Source: Labyrinthula sp. Ha
Taxonomy: Eukaryota; Sar; Bigyra; Labyrinthulida; Labyrinthulaceae
DNA: 64,000 bases
Assembly: GCA_015227615.1 (NCBI GenBank)
Contig: JAALGZ010000060.1
Span: 1 to 64,000, forward strand
Direction of reading: 5' to 3'
The translations under genes were made by a program, and so were the position numbers. This document shows, piece after piece, positions 24,880-35,464 of this stretch; the stretch's first letter is position 1; the number at the start of each line of letters is the position of its first letter. The notes under the pieces are model-generated. The model did no database searches, was not told where the DNA came from, and saw nothing but the letters and a program-made list of their open reading frames with translations.

Positions 24880-27519
24880 AGGGGTATTGGGTGATTAACT
24901 AGTAATGGTTATACACATCGAAGAAACATATATATTCGAAGAAAAAACTTATTATTGCCGAAAGAGTATCTATATATACATTATATAATAACCTATATTA
25001 AGATAATGTATATACGCGAAACTAAATGTCTATCAGCAACATAAGAATTATTGCTTGAAATTTTAGCAAATTATCAATATATTATATACAATACCTATCT
25101 ACAGTTTAGACTTAATGTACAAAGGTAAAAACATATATTATTTTACACAATTTTCCCCCTCCTATCAGAACTGGGAGGTCTTTCATCCCTAAAAAATGGA
25201 AGTTGTGTAGAACATAACCCACATGTTTCAAGACATCATGGTATCTATACAAAAAACAAGCAAAAAGTGCACAAATTCTTGCCGGTTAATCGGCTGTTTC
25301 AAGATAAAAAAGACAATGGATTACATTTAATTTAAATTTCCTTTTAGGATTGATGGTAGCAAACTACCATTCTCGTTTCTACGTTACTGTTCCTAGCTTG
25401 ATTAAGATCTTAAGGTTTATATCTTGCCTTAAGACGACAAGCTCATCTATTTTGGCTCTATGGCTTAATGCTTTAGTTCGGTATCTTTTATTTGTTTATC
25501 TTATTTTGCTTAGAGTATGCACTGTTTGACTTCTATAGTTATAAATTCCCTTGCAAAAACGTTTGTCATATTGAGTAGGATACTTAGGATATATCTTTTT
25601 TGGTATTTACCCACAAGGAACTCCAAGTTTAAAAGTAAAGAATGATTTAAAACAGTGAGCTATTGTTAGAAATGTCCACATAGAAACTCCAAAATTTTCG
25701 ATAATTCTCAAGAAACACGAGTCTCTAGCTCTATTATTTACCGTTCTTTTTGAAATTAGTTTAAGGTTGATAGGGAAAGAAAAGTCTTGTTTTCATAACA
25801 TACACAAAAAGTCAATAATCTTCCTCCCATTTAACGAGAAGATGTCTTATCATGGCAAAACTTTTATCTCCCTAGTTATAGTTAGATGTTCGTAGTTTTT
25901 CTCTTTATTAAATACACAAGAATCCTTTTGCTAAAATAATTACGGACGCCCTACCTAAACTGGACAATATATCAGTACACTGTATTAACTTACAGACACG
26001 AATGAAGCCTGTCACATACCAAATATATCTAAACCACGCAACAGCTTATAAGTACAATATTTGTACCCCAACCTCTTCTTGCATATATACTTTTATTATT
26101 GAGGTCTTGCAACAACGTAGGAAATATGCCCATTTTCAGTATAAGCTACTATACTTTCCAGTTCCTTTCAGCGAGCCTTCAATCTTATTAAATCCTTTGG
26201 TTGAGTTCATATTTTATTATTTACATGATTTGTGGTTTTGGCCTCTATAGTATTCTTACCAAAAAGTGGATATGTTACATTGAATAGAGAATTTCGGAAG
26301 TAATCTTGTAAACTGAAAACTGTGAGCCAGAGCCAAAGCCCTAGTGTCACAAGCCTAGATGTAGCTCAAGGTCTTGAAAATATAAATCAGGAATAACTCG
26401 CTATAAAGAGCTAGGGGAGAAATTATTACTATAATTGGACAAAATAGATCTTCTTGGAATAATCATTCTCTCTCAGTAAAGCATATGCTCAGCAATGTGA
26501 CGTTCGAGGAAGAAGGTATTCTTGGTTCCATTAATTTCTTCAGTGATTGTTTATATATTAATGGTAGTAGTGCCGTATAGGCAATGCACAGTTTGCTAGC
26601 CCTGTAATATTATAAGCAAATATATGAGTCAAGGTTAACACATCCATCCGCACGGGAGGTTTGCATCTTTTCTTATCAAAGAATATAGCTCCAAGCAGGT
26701 AGCAGGCCGATCCTCCTTAAGACCGATGACGTAGACAATAAAAACAGCGATCTGTTCGATAGAATTCTTAAACCAATGGGGTTTTTTAGAGATTCGTCGC
26801 ATATAGAAATATCCATTATGCTGATAGTTTGCTGTCTTTACAGCATTTTAGAATAAAGTAAGAAGCTCATTCAGTCGAAAAGCTGAACCACAAGGAAAGC
26901 TAAATGGCTTTCAATAACAATCAGCGGGGAGTTAGTATGGAAGCACTATGTCTTCATGGATTCGATGGCAATTTGAGAAAAAACAAAGACACTGAGCCTC
27001 TAGCATACCATATAAATAAAAACAACTACGATACGCAATTGCTTATCATAAAAATCTTAAGAATATTTCCATCTCATTATGAATCTAGAAAAAAAGTAAT
27101 GACTGGCTCAAGGTGTAACTGCGCCTAGTATTATCTTTGGAGAAAAATAATATTTACCAGATGTGCCATTTCCTTTAATTAAAACTGGCAATACAACTGC
27201 CTTCAAACGGTTAGGTTGTCCTGTTGCAATAATTCTTATATGGATACTTTCGCTTGGTATTTGGTCAATTTTCAAATACGTCTAATTAAAATTACATATT
27301 TCACCTGGTCATCAGTAGATCAAAAAAAAGAACAGCTTGATACAAGCCCAGGAATACAAAAACGAATCCAACAATTGTACACAAAAGCAAGAAGCTCAAT
27401 TTGTAAGATTGACTAGAATTATTTGGAGTTTCTAACAGCCTAAGGAGGAAAAGAAATGGGAAAACACTTGTTATACTTAACTGCGTATCATATCCCTAGT
27501 ATAGTTCTGTACCTGAATC
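24880..27519. other. intergenic region, no recognisable gene
   Basis: About 2.6 kb between the 5' end of CAT1 and the 3' end of FARSB. It must hold the CAT1 promoter. The only ATG-initiated frame of note is 26904-27128 on the plus strand (74 codons), which has no recognisable features. No ACS relic was seen upstream of CAT1, unlike CAT2 and CAT3. Confidence 0.55.
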
Positions 27520-29361
27520 TCAAACAAATCCTTGAACATTTAGCTCAAGCAGAGAAACTGGAATAGTCAAACTAAATTCCTGCAAGAGCTGAGGGTGTAT
27601 AGCACCAAGAACACCAATCCTTTTCCAGTTCTCGGAATCACGAGCTCTAACAAGAACATCTCCTCTCATACCTGGATAGAAAGAATCAACACTGCTCGGC
27701 CGGATTTCATATTCTCCCCAGTTTGTACTGTATTTTATTTGCTTTTGAACGAACTCCTCAGCCCGCAGCTCCTTTGCGTACTCCTGACTAGGAATTACAC
27801 CAATAGCTTGCATAATGCGGTCTAAGGTACCATGAACAAACTCGACTCCTGCAGTGGTACCAGCGTATAGCGCAACGGCATGCCTCTGATTGAATGACAC
27901 GCCTCCATTTTGATAAACAACATCTGATACTTCAAACAACCGAATTCCTTCAGAGTAAGGCAGACTTTTATTTTCAGCTAATGTCTTGAGGGCCCCAGGT
28001 GCTAGCGCCAACCTAACTTGTTGAAAATCAATTGTTTTCGGGTTGGCCAAAATAACAGGCTTATGACCTTCCTTAGAGTCAAGATTGAGGAAGTTTTCCT
28101 TGGTTTTACACAAGCCAAACGTCATAAGCTCAGTATATCCTTGTCGAGCGAGATCATTCCTCAATAGATCTGTCAAAGAGGAGACGGGAAGCTCCTTCCC
28201 AGCTCCACCAGGAGGCACACGGGCTTTTTCAAAGATTCTGTTATACCCATAGGCTATACCAACATCTTCTATAACATCAACTGGATGAAGGATATCACTT
28301 CTGGTTATTGGAATCGTGACAATTACTTTATTTGGCTTTTCAGGTACCAATCGGGTAGACAGCTGCATTTTCAAGCACAAATTTTCAATTTGATCTTTTG
28401 GGATTTCAACTCCCAGGGTAGACTGCATTTCTTCTAAATCAACCTCCATTTCCCAATTGTCAAGTTGTGGGGTTATTTCCGAAGAAAGTCCACGTTTCCT
28501 ATAGAAATCTAACTTTGGATACTGCACTGCAACCGGCTCAGCTTGAAACTTTGTTTCACAATATTCAGAGAAAGCTGCAATAACTGTATTCAAAACAATG
28601 TTTGCTTTCGTAAGGTCGGTAGCTGTACACTCGATGAAAACATTTTTTGTATCTAAAGTAATCCGAGACATCTTCCCATTAATAATTGGTGGCAAGGAAA
28701 GTACCTTTTTTTCACCATCACGCACAACTGGGTACACTGGTGAGTCGTAAATTATGTCAACGTATTCTTTTACATGTTTAGCAGAGACATCTGACTTGAA
28801 AAAATCAAGCATTTCCTTTCCATTAAGTTCTTTTTCATCTTTTGAGAACAAATGAACAAACTTAACGTGCTCAGGCTTCTCTCCATCATAATAAGCTGGC
28901 AGTACCATATTATCCAAATCATGAGTTCCAATAGCTACAAGGGTTCTTCTTCGACAAATATTCCGATGAAGTTGATCCTGAAGGGCAATAAAACTCTCGT
29001 ACCTCTCCTTCGTAAAAGATACTCCTCGTAAAATTGCGCCAACAACAAAGGGCCTAATTTTTACAGCTTCAGTCCCAACAATAATTTGAGCATTCTCGGA
29101 CGGATTGTTACTTCTAAGATGAAATTGAGGTAAAGCCTCTTCGCCTAGGAAGACCCTTAATGCTCTAGTTAAACTCTCGATACAAAGTAGATCATATCTA
29201 TTCGCTGGGAGGTCGATTTTATAGACAACTTCACCTTCTTCTTCAACAACATCATCTAATTCAATTCCAAATTCAAAACACAGATGATCAAACTCTTCCT
29301 CAGTGTATTGTTTGTTCAATGATTCAAACAAAGCATTTCTATTAACTGATATCACTGGCAT
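27520..29361 (-). CDS. FARSB: phenylalanine--tRNA ligase beta subunit, cytosolic
   Basis: Beta subunit of the alpha2-beta2 cytosolic phenylalanyl-tRNA synthetase, which charges tRNA-Phe. It is a single uninterrupted frame of 613 codons, close to the length of animal and fungal FARSB. The N-terminus (MPVISVNRNALFESLNKQYT...FDHLCFEFGIELDDV) and the following DLPANRYDLLCIESLTRAL are hallmarks of the eukaryotic/archaeal beta subunit. Next come the B3/B4-type region (about 90-270), a B5-type region (about 300-390, with SDILHPVDVIEDVGIAYGYN) and the inactive synthetase-like core to the C-terminus (GVLGAIHPQLLQEFSL...ELNVQGFV). The ATG is at 29361. It diverges from the YIPF6 gene with only 70 bp between start codons, so the two must share a promoter region. 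No introns. Confidence 0.95.
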   Translation of the reverse strand: MPVISVNRNALFESLNKQYTEEEFDHLCFEFGIELDDVVEEEGEVVYKIDLPANRYDLLCIESLTRALRVFLGEEALPQFHLRSNNPSENAQIIVGTEAVKIRPFVVGAILRGVSFTKERYESFIALQDQLHRNICRRRTLVAIGTHDLDNMVLPAYYDGEKPEHVKFVHLFSKDEKELNGKEMLDFFKSDVSAKHVKEYVDIIYDSPVYPVVRDGEKKVLSLPPIINGKMSRITLDTKNVFIECTATDLTKANIVLNTVIAAFSEYCETKFQAEPVAVQYPKLDFYRKRGLSSEITPQLDNWEMEVDLEEMQSTLGVEIPKDQIENLCLKMQLSTRLVPEKPNKVIVTIPITRSDILHPVDVIEDVGIAYGYNRIFEKARVPPGGAGKELPVSSLTDLLRNDLARQGYTELMTFGLCKTKENFLNLDSKEGHKPVILANPKTIDFQQVRLALAPGALKTLAENKSLPYSEGIRLFEVSDVVYQNGGVSFNQRHAVALYAGTTAGVEFVHGTLDRIMQAIGVIPSQEYAKELRAEEFVQKQIKYSTNWGEYEIRPSSVDSFYPGMRGDVLVRARDSENWKRIGVLGAIHPQLLQEFSLTIPVSLLELNVQGFV

Positions 29362-29431
29362 CTTTATTCTTTGGATTTGCAGAATGAGACAAACTAAAAA
29401 TAATGTGCAATTTGCAACAACAAAAAATTAG
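29362..29431. promoter_or_regulatory. 70-bp divergent promoter FARSB / YIPF6
   Basis: Only 70 bp separate the two ATGs, so both 5' untranslated regions and both core promoters must fit here or overlap the genes. It is AT-rich. I could not assign a TATA box or a factor site with confidence. Confidence 0.6.
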
Positions 29432-30052
29432 ATGGAGAAGATAGAATTAGATGATATTGAAGAAAACAGCGTTGAAGAGAATCCTCTTACTATAGACGAA
29501 CCAATTAATGAGACCTTCAAACGAGATGCAAAATCTATACTTGAAAAATTAAAACATGCCTTACATCCATCGCAGGATAAAGGAGAAAGCTTACGGGTGA
29601 TGCGGAACTGGGAGCTCTGGGGTCCAATGATATTTTGCCTTTGCTTAGCTTTATCGCTTTCTGTGAACTCCTCAACTGAAGATGTCGAAGGTGTTTTTAC
29701 CTTGGTATTCGCTCTTTTTTGGATAGGTGGTTTTATTGTCACCCTGAATGCCAAGTTATTAGGAAGTTTTTCTTCTTTGCTTCAGAACCTCTGTGTCCTG
29801 GGATATTGCCAAGTTCCTCTTGTTGCCTCAAGCATGGTTCTCTCTATTATGCATTATTTTGAAGCTAATTTTTCCGTTCCATTTTGGCTCTGGGAGTTAC
29901 AAAAAGTAGCTCTTGTTGTTTTTGCCTTAATCTGGTCTACTAAATCTGCAGCTGCTGTGCTAGGGGATCTAGTCGGAAGGGAAAAGAAAACTCTTGCTGT
30001 TTATCCTGTTGTATTGTTATACTCCTCCATCGCATGGATGATTATTGTGTAG
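29432..30052 (+). CDS. YIPF6-like Yip1-domain protein
   Basis: Multi-spanning Golgi/ER membrane protein of the Yip1 family, whose members bind Rab GTPases and act in vesicle traffic. It has 206 residues. An acidic cytosolic N-terminus (1-60) is followed by the family signature ELWGP (61-65) and about five hydrophobic segments (near 64-82, 88-108, 117-142, 153-175 and 188-206). The patterns TLNAKLLG (104-111), LCVLGYCQVPL (120-130) and LAVYPVVLLY (188-197) match the YIPF6/Yip4 branch more closely than other Yip proteins. The ATG is at 29432 and the stop is TAG. The stop lies 12 bp from the stop of the next gene on the other strand, so the 3' ends of the two transcripts must overlap. No introns. 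Confidence 0.9.
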   Translation: MEKIELDDIEENSVEENPLTIDEPINETFKRDAKSILEKLKHALHPSQDKGESLRVMRNWELWGPMIFCLCLALSLSVNSSTEDVEGVFTLVFALFWIGGFIVTLNAKLLGSFSSLLQNLCVLGYCQVPLVASSMVLSIMHYFEANFSVPFWLWELQKVALVVFALIWSTKSAAAVLGDLVGREKKTLAVYPVVLLYSSIAWMIIV

Positions 30053-30064
30053 GGTATGTTTAGG

Positions 30065-30823
30065 TTAACTCATTTTCATCAAGTAGTAAACTAGCAAGAA
30101 GATTAGCAACAAGCCTGCGACCAGGCCAGGAAATAAGGACTTGCTGTCTGGATCATTTTTTAAAGCCCTCAGAAAAATTTTTAATCTTTGTATGGTGCTT
30201 TTTGTTGAATACAAGGTTTGATCTAACTCTACCACCTGTGCAATTTCCCCACCAAGATCATCAGCGAAGCTTGCCCTCCTTTTCTTTTTTTCCTCCTGTG
30301 CCAGAAACTCCGATTTTGAAATATCGTCAAGCACTTTCTGAGCCGCATCTAGACTTTTTCGCCTGTAATCTAATTCTTTTCGAACAAATTCCTCACTCTT
30401 TGTTTTTCTGAGGCGAAACTGCTTTTTTTCGAACTTAAGGCTTCCCGAAACAACATCAATATCGCTCTTGTTAAAGAACTTAACTGAGAACCAGGCCTTG
30501 TGACTTCTCAAATGATCACTAACACTGTCTTCGGGATGAATTTTCATCCTGTCATTTTCGCTACTGTAATTAACATCTATTTCCCTAACACTATCTTTTA
30601 AATTCTTGAATTGAGGACTCTCCTGCATTCGCTGTCTTTGAATTTGCCTAAGGACTTCGTACTTCTTTGTCTTACCTTTTAGTGATTTTCTTCGACTCTC
30701 TAATGGAACAACACAAGAAGGTAAAGGTGAGGACTGAGGATTAGATCCAAGAACTAATACCACATCAAAAGAACTGGTAGCACTTCCCGTGCCTGCTTCA
30801 CTTCGTGCCCTTTTCCGTTTCAT
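30065..30823 (-). CDS. C-terminally tail-anchored protein, possible SNARE-like
   Basis: The protein has 252 residues. The body is hydrophilic and Lys/Arg/Ser-rich. Residues about 130-225 look helical or coiled-coil, and a single hydrophobic segment sits at the extreme C-terminus (about 232-248, PGLVAGLLLIFLLVYYLMK) with two residues after it. This is the architecture of a tail-anchored protein inserted post-translationally into the ER. The preceding helical stretch (DDLGGEIAQVVELDQTLYST, about 188-207) recalls the SNARE motif of Use1/Sec20-type proteins, but the match is weak and I do not assign a name. The ATG is at 30823. It converges on the YIPF6 gene. Confidence 0.75.
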   Translation of the reverse strand: MKRKRARSEAGTGSATSSFDVVLVLGSNPQSSPLPSCVVPLESRRKSLKGKTKKYEVLRQIQRQRMQESPQFKNLKDSVREIDVNYSSENDRMKIHPEDSVSDHLRSHKAWFSVKFFNKSDIDVVSGSLKFEKKQFRLRKTKSEEFVRKELDYRRKSLDAAQKVLDDISKSEFLAQEEKKKRRASFADDLGGEIAQVVELDQTLYSTKSTIQRLKIFLRALKNDPDSKSLFPGLVAGLLLIFLLVYYLMKMS

Positions 30824-31111
30824 TTTCCTTCAGTGTTTTTTTCTAACAGTTAGAATTACAGTCGAAGAACAGTTTGAAAGAATAAGAGAACCGATTATAC
30901 AGATAATTCTAGTTGTACATGAAGTAGTTAGACCACTTTCTCTTCTAGAGAATAACCTTTAACTACACATAAAAACAACCAATGCCAGATATTAATCGTA
31001 GAGAATAGGATGAATGAGAGTATGATGTTGGAAGATAGCATTAGTTCAAGTCATATGATTAGGAAACGGATGATGCAGTTCTTGTTAGAAAGACAAGATG
31101 TAAGCAAAGTA

Positions 31112-31805
31112 TTACATGCAACTTGTGTTATGGTTCTCAACAGTACGTAATCGATTACTTGGAGCTAACTGGGTTGATCTACGGTTGCAATTGTTACACA
31201 GTTTTGGAACAATAAGATAAAGTAAAAATGAGATTCTGTTGCTGAGGCAAATATCTCTAGATTTCTTCACTAGAATATGACATAGATTGGGTAGTGCAGA
31301 AGAACAAAGCACGGGTACTTTGTTTCCTAAATTAAAAAGAATCTTATTAGCTTCATTATTAGGAGAAAATTTTGTAAATACTAAATCTGGACTGAAGTAG
31401 AAATAGAGGTTAGTACACAGAACCCTAGTGATGTAAAGCTGGAATAAATTTTGCAGGTTATTTTTAGTAATTGTTTGAACTTTGCCTATTCTTTTAATCC
31501 TGTTATTCTTCAAACTGAATTTAAGAGCCTCTTGAAGACCTTCACTTTCTTATAATGTTGCAATCTCTGACTCAACAAATAAGTTGATGATCCTCTTTTC
31601 ACAAGGTTCATGTACCAATTTTATCGATGAAGCATCTGCAATAGCAAACTACTTTTTCTAAATGTTCCACACTACTTTTCAAAATATGTTCTTCTTCGCA
31701 TAGCTTAAAACCTCCTTGACCTTCTGACAGAGCTTGGTGTTCCTTCATAAGGCTGGATACAGTAATCTGTATGAGCTCCCTCAATCTGTTAAATATAACT
31801 CATAA
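31112..31805 (-). pseudogene. decayed or unrecognised gene on the minus strand
   Basis: Coding-like sequence on the minus strand, split over more than one frame. The upstream part has a clearly protein-like open frame (contains EHQALSEGQGGFKLCEEEH and VEHLEKVVCYCRCFIDK). It continues in another frame (VHEPCEKRIINLFVESEIAT), passes one stop, and then runs through an uninterrupted 133-codon frame at 31513-31112 that starts at TTG. I do not recognise the family. Short introns do not join the parts convincingly, so I call it a probable pseudogene, but a spliced gene is possible. A 46-codon ATG frame lies just downstream at 31010-31150 on the plus strand. Confidence 0.35.
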
Positions 31806-32109
31806 CCGCTGGATGTGGATTTAAGTTACAACTCTAACACAAAAACGGATACCAAGTTAGGAAAATGGAGCTTTCCACATAAGATATCTAGTTCTTTTCC
31901 TTGGTATAGCTTTCTATGTCAGCTTTTTTGGGGAGCGAGTCTTTCAATGGAAAAAGAGTTGTTCAAATGATGTGCCAACGGGAAATTTTTGGTGCTAACT
32001 TTCAATTGTAAACATACATTTTCTCTTTGGTTAAAATATACATAAAAATAGGGTTACCCAGTTCAACTCTATGACTCTAAGTTTGTTTATACAGACTGTA
32101 TTCTACATT

Positions 32110-32496
32110 TTACTCAGTTTTAATTGCATAATTAATTGCCCGGCTCAAATGATGTATTCGCCGAATTGAGTACCTTAGAGCACCGTTTTGTTGAAGCAAG
32201 TATTTTTTGCTCCAACACTCTCTGGCTCGTTCATTTTGAAAAACATCGCATAACTGCCTTAGTTCTGTTTCTCGTCGCTTAAGTTTAATTAAATCTTTTT
32301 GAAGTTCCATCATCCTCTCGTACTGAAAGCATAACTCCGCTTTGGCCTTTAGGCGGTGTTTTCTCACTGCCCTAGCATTATATTCTCGCTTTTCCTTTTT
32401 TGTCCAGTCTTTCTTTAGCTTATAATCTGCGGCAATATTTTGTAGTTCACCATAGCGAGTATGTGGGCACTTTCTTTTTCTCATTCTTCTACCCAT
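32110..32496 (-). CDS. small bZIP transcription factor, 128 aa
   Basis: DNA-binding basic leucine-zipper protein. The basic region has the defining spacing Asn40-x7-Arg48 within NARAVRKHRLK. In perfect heptad register after Arg48 come Q58, L65, L72, L79 and F86, so the zipper is short and noncanonical at both ends. The first 38 residues are strongly basic (MGRRMRKRKC, KLKKDWTKKEKRE) and probably carry a nuclear signal. The short N-terminus leaves no obvious activation domain, so it may act as a heterodimer partner or repressor; this is inference. The ATG is at 32496 and the stop is TAA. It stands alone, with about 550 bp upstream before the next candidate gene. Confidence 0.75.
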   Translation of the reverse strand: MGRRMRKRKCPHTRYGELQNIAADYKLKKDWTKKEKREYNARAVRKHRLKAKAELCFQYERMMELQKDLIKLKRRETELRQLCDVFQNERARECWSKKYLLQQNGALRYSIRRIHHLSRAINYAIKTE

Positions 32497-33048
32497 ATCT
32501 TATTCTAAATATAATTTTGTTATTTGGTGTTTGAGTGTCAGGAAAACCACCAACCCTATCTACACCGTATAAATAGAAAGAATGTTCCGATATCCCAACA
32601 CATTCCAACTGTGTCTACCCAATTTATTGTTTTTAAGGGCGAATTTCACTAATCAATCACCAACAAATGACACCTCTGTACATCATAAGTTGCAACATCC
32701 CGGTTTTTATATCTCCTTTTTCTCGCTCTATCGAATGTTCCCATCTTCTTTTTTCAACGCCTAAGTTTTCATTTTAGCTACATATCGCACCTCTCCTAGA
32801 AACAACAAAAATATATATCGATCATATCGTGAGGATGTTTGTGTAATTTGATACTTCCCAGATAATCGATTAAATGAAAAACTCCGCAAATCAAATGTTA
32901 CAGCAAAAAAGTACAGATAAGACAAACGATGAGTTTATGGGAATAAATGCGTTTATTGGTCAAGGTGGAATAATTCAATTGAGCTATTCATTGGATATTG
33001 AACTGAAACCAGGTACTTTGCCAATATTTCAGCTAAACACTACTAATC
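32497..33048. promoter_or_regulatory. intergenic region upstream of the bZIP gene
   Basis: Contains a TATA-like TATAAATAG at 32570 on the plus strand, about 12 bp before a 60-codon ATG frame (32582-32764). A second ATG frame of 63 codons follows on the plus strand (32874-33065). Neither frame has recognisable features; they may be untranslated or decayed. Confidence 0.35.
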
Positions 33049-33342
33049 TCACAATATTTCAATAAGACGTGTTCGCTTGTTTAGTAAGAGTGAAACTGCA
33101 GGGTTAAGGAGAACTTTTTGTAGTATATTCGACGACTTTGCCTTCCTGTTTTTGGGGAAAACTTTAGAAAATGTTGTTTTCAAAATATGCAGTTTCACTG
33201 CTGAAGGTGGTACTAGTACATCCTGCTCCACGCCTCTAGCTAGCTCGGATGTAGAAGCGTATGAACTAACATTTGCATCAGCAAGAAAGATTTCGTATCG
33301 CTCAGCAGTAGAATATAGAGAAAAACACACTTTGCAACACAT
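33049..33342 (-). CDS. small hypothetical protein, 97 aa
   Basis: ATG-initiated frame with a balanced, protein-like composition (for example AERYEIFLADANVSSYASTS, then a basic C-terminal half with FSKVFPKNRKAKSSN). No domain is recognised. It starts about 150 bp beyond the 3' end of ACS-A on the same strand. The opposite strand also has an open frame across the same DNA (33077-33385, no ATG), so the coding strand is not certain. Confidence 0.4.
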   Translation of the reverse strand: MCCKVCFSLYSTAERYEIFLADANVSSYASTSELARGVEQDVLVPPSAVKLHILKTTFSKVFPKNRKAKSSNILQKVLLNPAVSLLLNKRTRLIEIL

Positions 33343-33493
33343 GGTCTTTACTCTACAACCTTTCTTCAGTTTAAAGTTAAAGTAATGGCATCTGATGCGT
33401 GAGTCTCAGTAGGTTGCTCTTTCCTTATTTTCTTAAAATTTAGAATAAATATAATAAATACTTCATATTTCAAGAATGTTTCACTCTGCTGAC

Positions 33494-35464
33494 TTATTTC
33501 TTCACGACTTTAACAATCTCAATTAGCTCATTCACTACCGAAGAATCTGCCAAAGTGCTCACATCTCCTAAATTCTTAGCTTGTTCACCTTGAGCAATCT
33601 TTCTCAACAATCGACGCATAATCTTACCTGATCTTGTTTTTGGCAAACCTTTTGTTAATAAAATTAAGTCTGGTGAAGCAAAAGGTCCAATCAATTTTCT
33701 TACTTGTTGTCTCAACGAATTCCTCATTTTCTCAGCATCTTCATTGTTAGAGTGGTTCTCCAACAAATCATCATATTCATGCTTGAGGATAACATAGACA
33801 GCAATAGCCTCTCCCTTTACGTCATGTGGAAAGCCAATAGCAGCAGCTTCTGCCACAGCATCAAACTCCACAAGTGCAGATTCTACTTCTGCAGAGCCAA
33901 TTCTATGCCCGGAAACATTCATAACATCATCCACACGTCCTGTAATCCAAAAATATCCATCTTCATCAACTTCACATCCATCCCCTGTAAAATAATAACC
34001 TGGATATGGTCTAAAATAAGTATTCATATATCTTTCGTGATCCCCATAGACAGTCCTAGCCATTCCAGGCCAGGGGTGCTTAATCGTCAACACTCCATCA
34101 GGCTGTCTTACAGGCACGATTCCAAAGAAGGGAAGAGTTGCACTTCCTGGTTTGAGAGGTGTTGCTGCTGCAAAAGGTGTAATTAGGAACCCACCGGTTT
34201 CAGTTTGCCAATAGGTGTCAAGAATAGGACATTTATCCTTCCCAACATGCTCTGAGTACCATTTCCAGGCTTCTGGATTTATTGGTTCTCCAACTGTCCC
34301 CAATACTCTTAAACTGCTAAGATCATAATTTTCCAATGGTTTAGTTCCATGACGCATAAGAGCACGAATTGCAGTTGGGGCAGTATAAAATTGTGTAACC
34401 CTATGGGTTTCCACTAGGTTCCAATATCTGGAGGGATTTGGATAAAGTGGTGTAGACTCAAACAATAGAGTCGTCGCTCTATTTGCAAGCGGCCCGTATA
34501 TGATGTAACTGTGTCCAGTTATCCATCCAGCATCCGCCACACAAGCATATACGTCACCAGGGTGGTAATCAAAAGCATATCTGAAAGTAGTCATGGTATA
34601 CAGCAAATATCCAGCTGTTGTGTGAAGTAATCCCTTAGGCTTACCAGTACTTCCACTTGTGTATAAATAGAAGAGTGCATCTTCACTGTCCATTACTACA
34701 GGTGGACAATATGGTCTGTGCCTAGTAGCTTCATGTCTCAGATCAACTTCATGTCTAGGTAAATTCTCAAGTTTATTTCCACCATGAGATACCACAAAAA
34801 CCTTTTCTACAATCTGCGGTCCTTCATTTGCAATGTGCTCGATTGAGGTATCCACCGTCTTCTTCAGAGGAATTACCTTGCCACCGCGCATTCCAATATC
34901 ACAGGTGATTACGAACCTACTATTAACATCGATTATTCTCTCTTTTAAAGCTTCTGCACTAAATCCAGCAAAGACGACTGAATGTGGAGCTCCAATTCTC
35001 GCACAAGCTAGCATGACATAAGCAATTTCAGGGATCATTGGCATGTAAATCGTAACCGGGTCGCCCTTCTTAACTCCATGAGCTTTTAATGCAGAGGCCA
35101 GCTGGCATACTTTAGATAGGAGTTCGTTATACGTTATCTTAATACCGTTTCCGGGCTCATCAGCTTCATGAATCATAGCGACTTGATCCCCATGACCAGA
35201 GTTAACATGTCTATCCACACAATTGAAACAAACATTTAACTTACCTCCACTAAACCAACGCACATTACCTTCTTGAAAGCTGCCTGAAAGCACCTGAGAA
35301 TATTCGTGAAACCAGTCTAAGTTTTCGGCCTCGGATTTCCAAAAACTTGTTGGGTCTGTAGTTGACTTTTTGTAGAGTTCCTTATATGCTGCCATGGTCT
35401 TGATGAGCGTATCTTCGCGTTTAACATTTTCAGGCACTGGGATCAAAGGGACCTTATTTGACAT
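33494..35464 (-). CDS. acetyl-CoA synthetase, AMP-forming (ACS-A)
   Basis: Converts acetate, ATP and CoA to acetyl-CoA, AMP and pyrophosphate. It has 656 residues, typical for the family, with no intron. The N-terminal domain is followed by the adenylate loop YTSGSTGKPKG (268-278), the motif DTYWQTETGG (416-425), YFTGDG (491-496), the hinge GRVDDVMNVSGHRIG and the C-terminal lid PKTRSGKIMRR with catalytic Lys614. Acetate-pocket positions are the usual ones: Ile315-Thr316 (GWITGHSY), Val391 (GTVGEP) and Trp419. This predicts a true acetate enzyme. There is no targeting sequence and no PTS1 (ends VKVVKK), so it is probably cytosolic or nuclear. The ATG is at 35464. It is head-to-head with CAT2. 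Its last ~225 codons are almost identical to ACS-B, while the first ~430 differ more. Confidence 0.97.
   Translation of the reverse strand: MSNKVPLIPVPENVKREDTLIKTMAAYKELYKKSTTDPTSFWKSEAENLDWFHEYSQVLSGSFQEGNVRWFSGGKLNVCFNCVDRHVNSGHGDQVAMIHEADEPGNGIKITYNELLSKVCQLASALKAHGVKKGDPVTIYMPMIPEIAYVMLACARIGAPHSVVFAGFSAEALKERIIDVNSRFVITCDIGMRGGKVIPLKKTVDTSIEHIANEGPQIVEKVFVVSHGGNKLENLPRHEVDLRHEATRHRPYCPPVVMDSEDALFYLYTSGSTGKPKGLLHTTAGYLLYTMTTFRYAFDYHPGDVYACVADAGWITGHSYIIYGPLANRATTLLFESTPLYPNPSRYWNLVETHRVTQFYTAPTAIRALMRHGTKPLENYDLSSLRVLGTVGEPINPEAWKWYSEHVGKDKCPILDTYWQTETGGFLITPFAAATPLKPGSATLPFFGIVPVRQPDGVLTIKHPWPGMARTVYGDHERYMNTYFRPYPGYYFTGDGCEVDEDGYFWITGRVDDVMNVSGHRIGSAEVESALVEFDAVAEAAAIGFPHDVKGEAIAVYVILKHEYDDLLENHSNNEDAEKMRNSLRQQVRKLIGPFASPDLILLTKGLPKTRSGKIMRRLLRKIAQGEQAKNLGDVSTLADSSVVNELIEIVKVVKK

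Noticed and set aside
33704-34186. 160-codon open frame on the plus strand inside ACS-A (and its twin at 46510-47028)
   Set aside because: Antisense shadow of a strongly conserved enzyme. Both copies are open because the two genes are nearly identical there.
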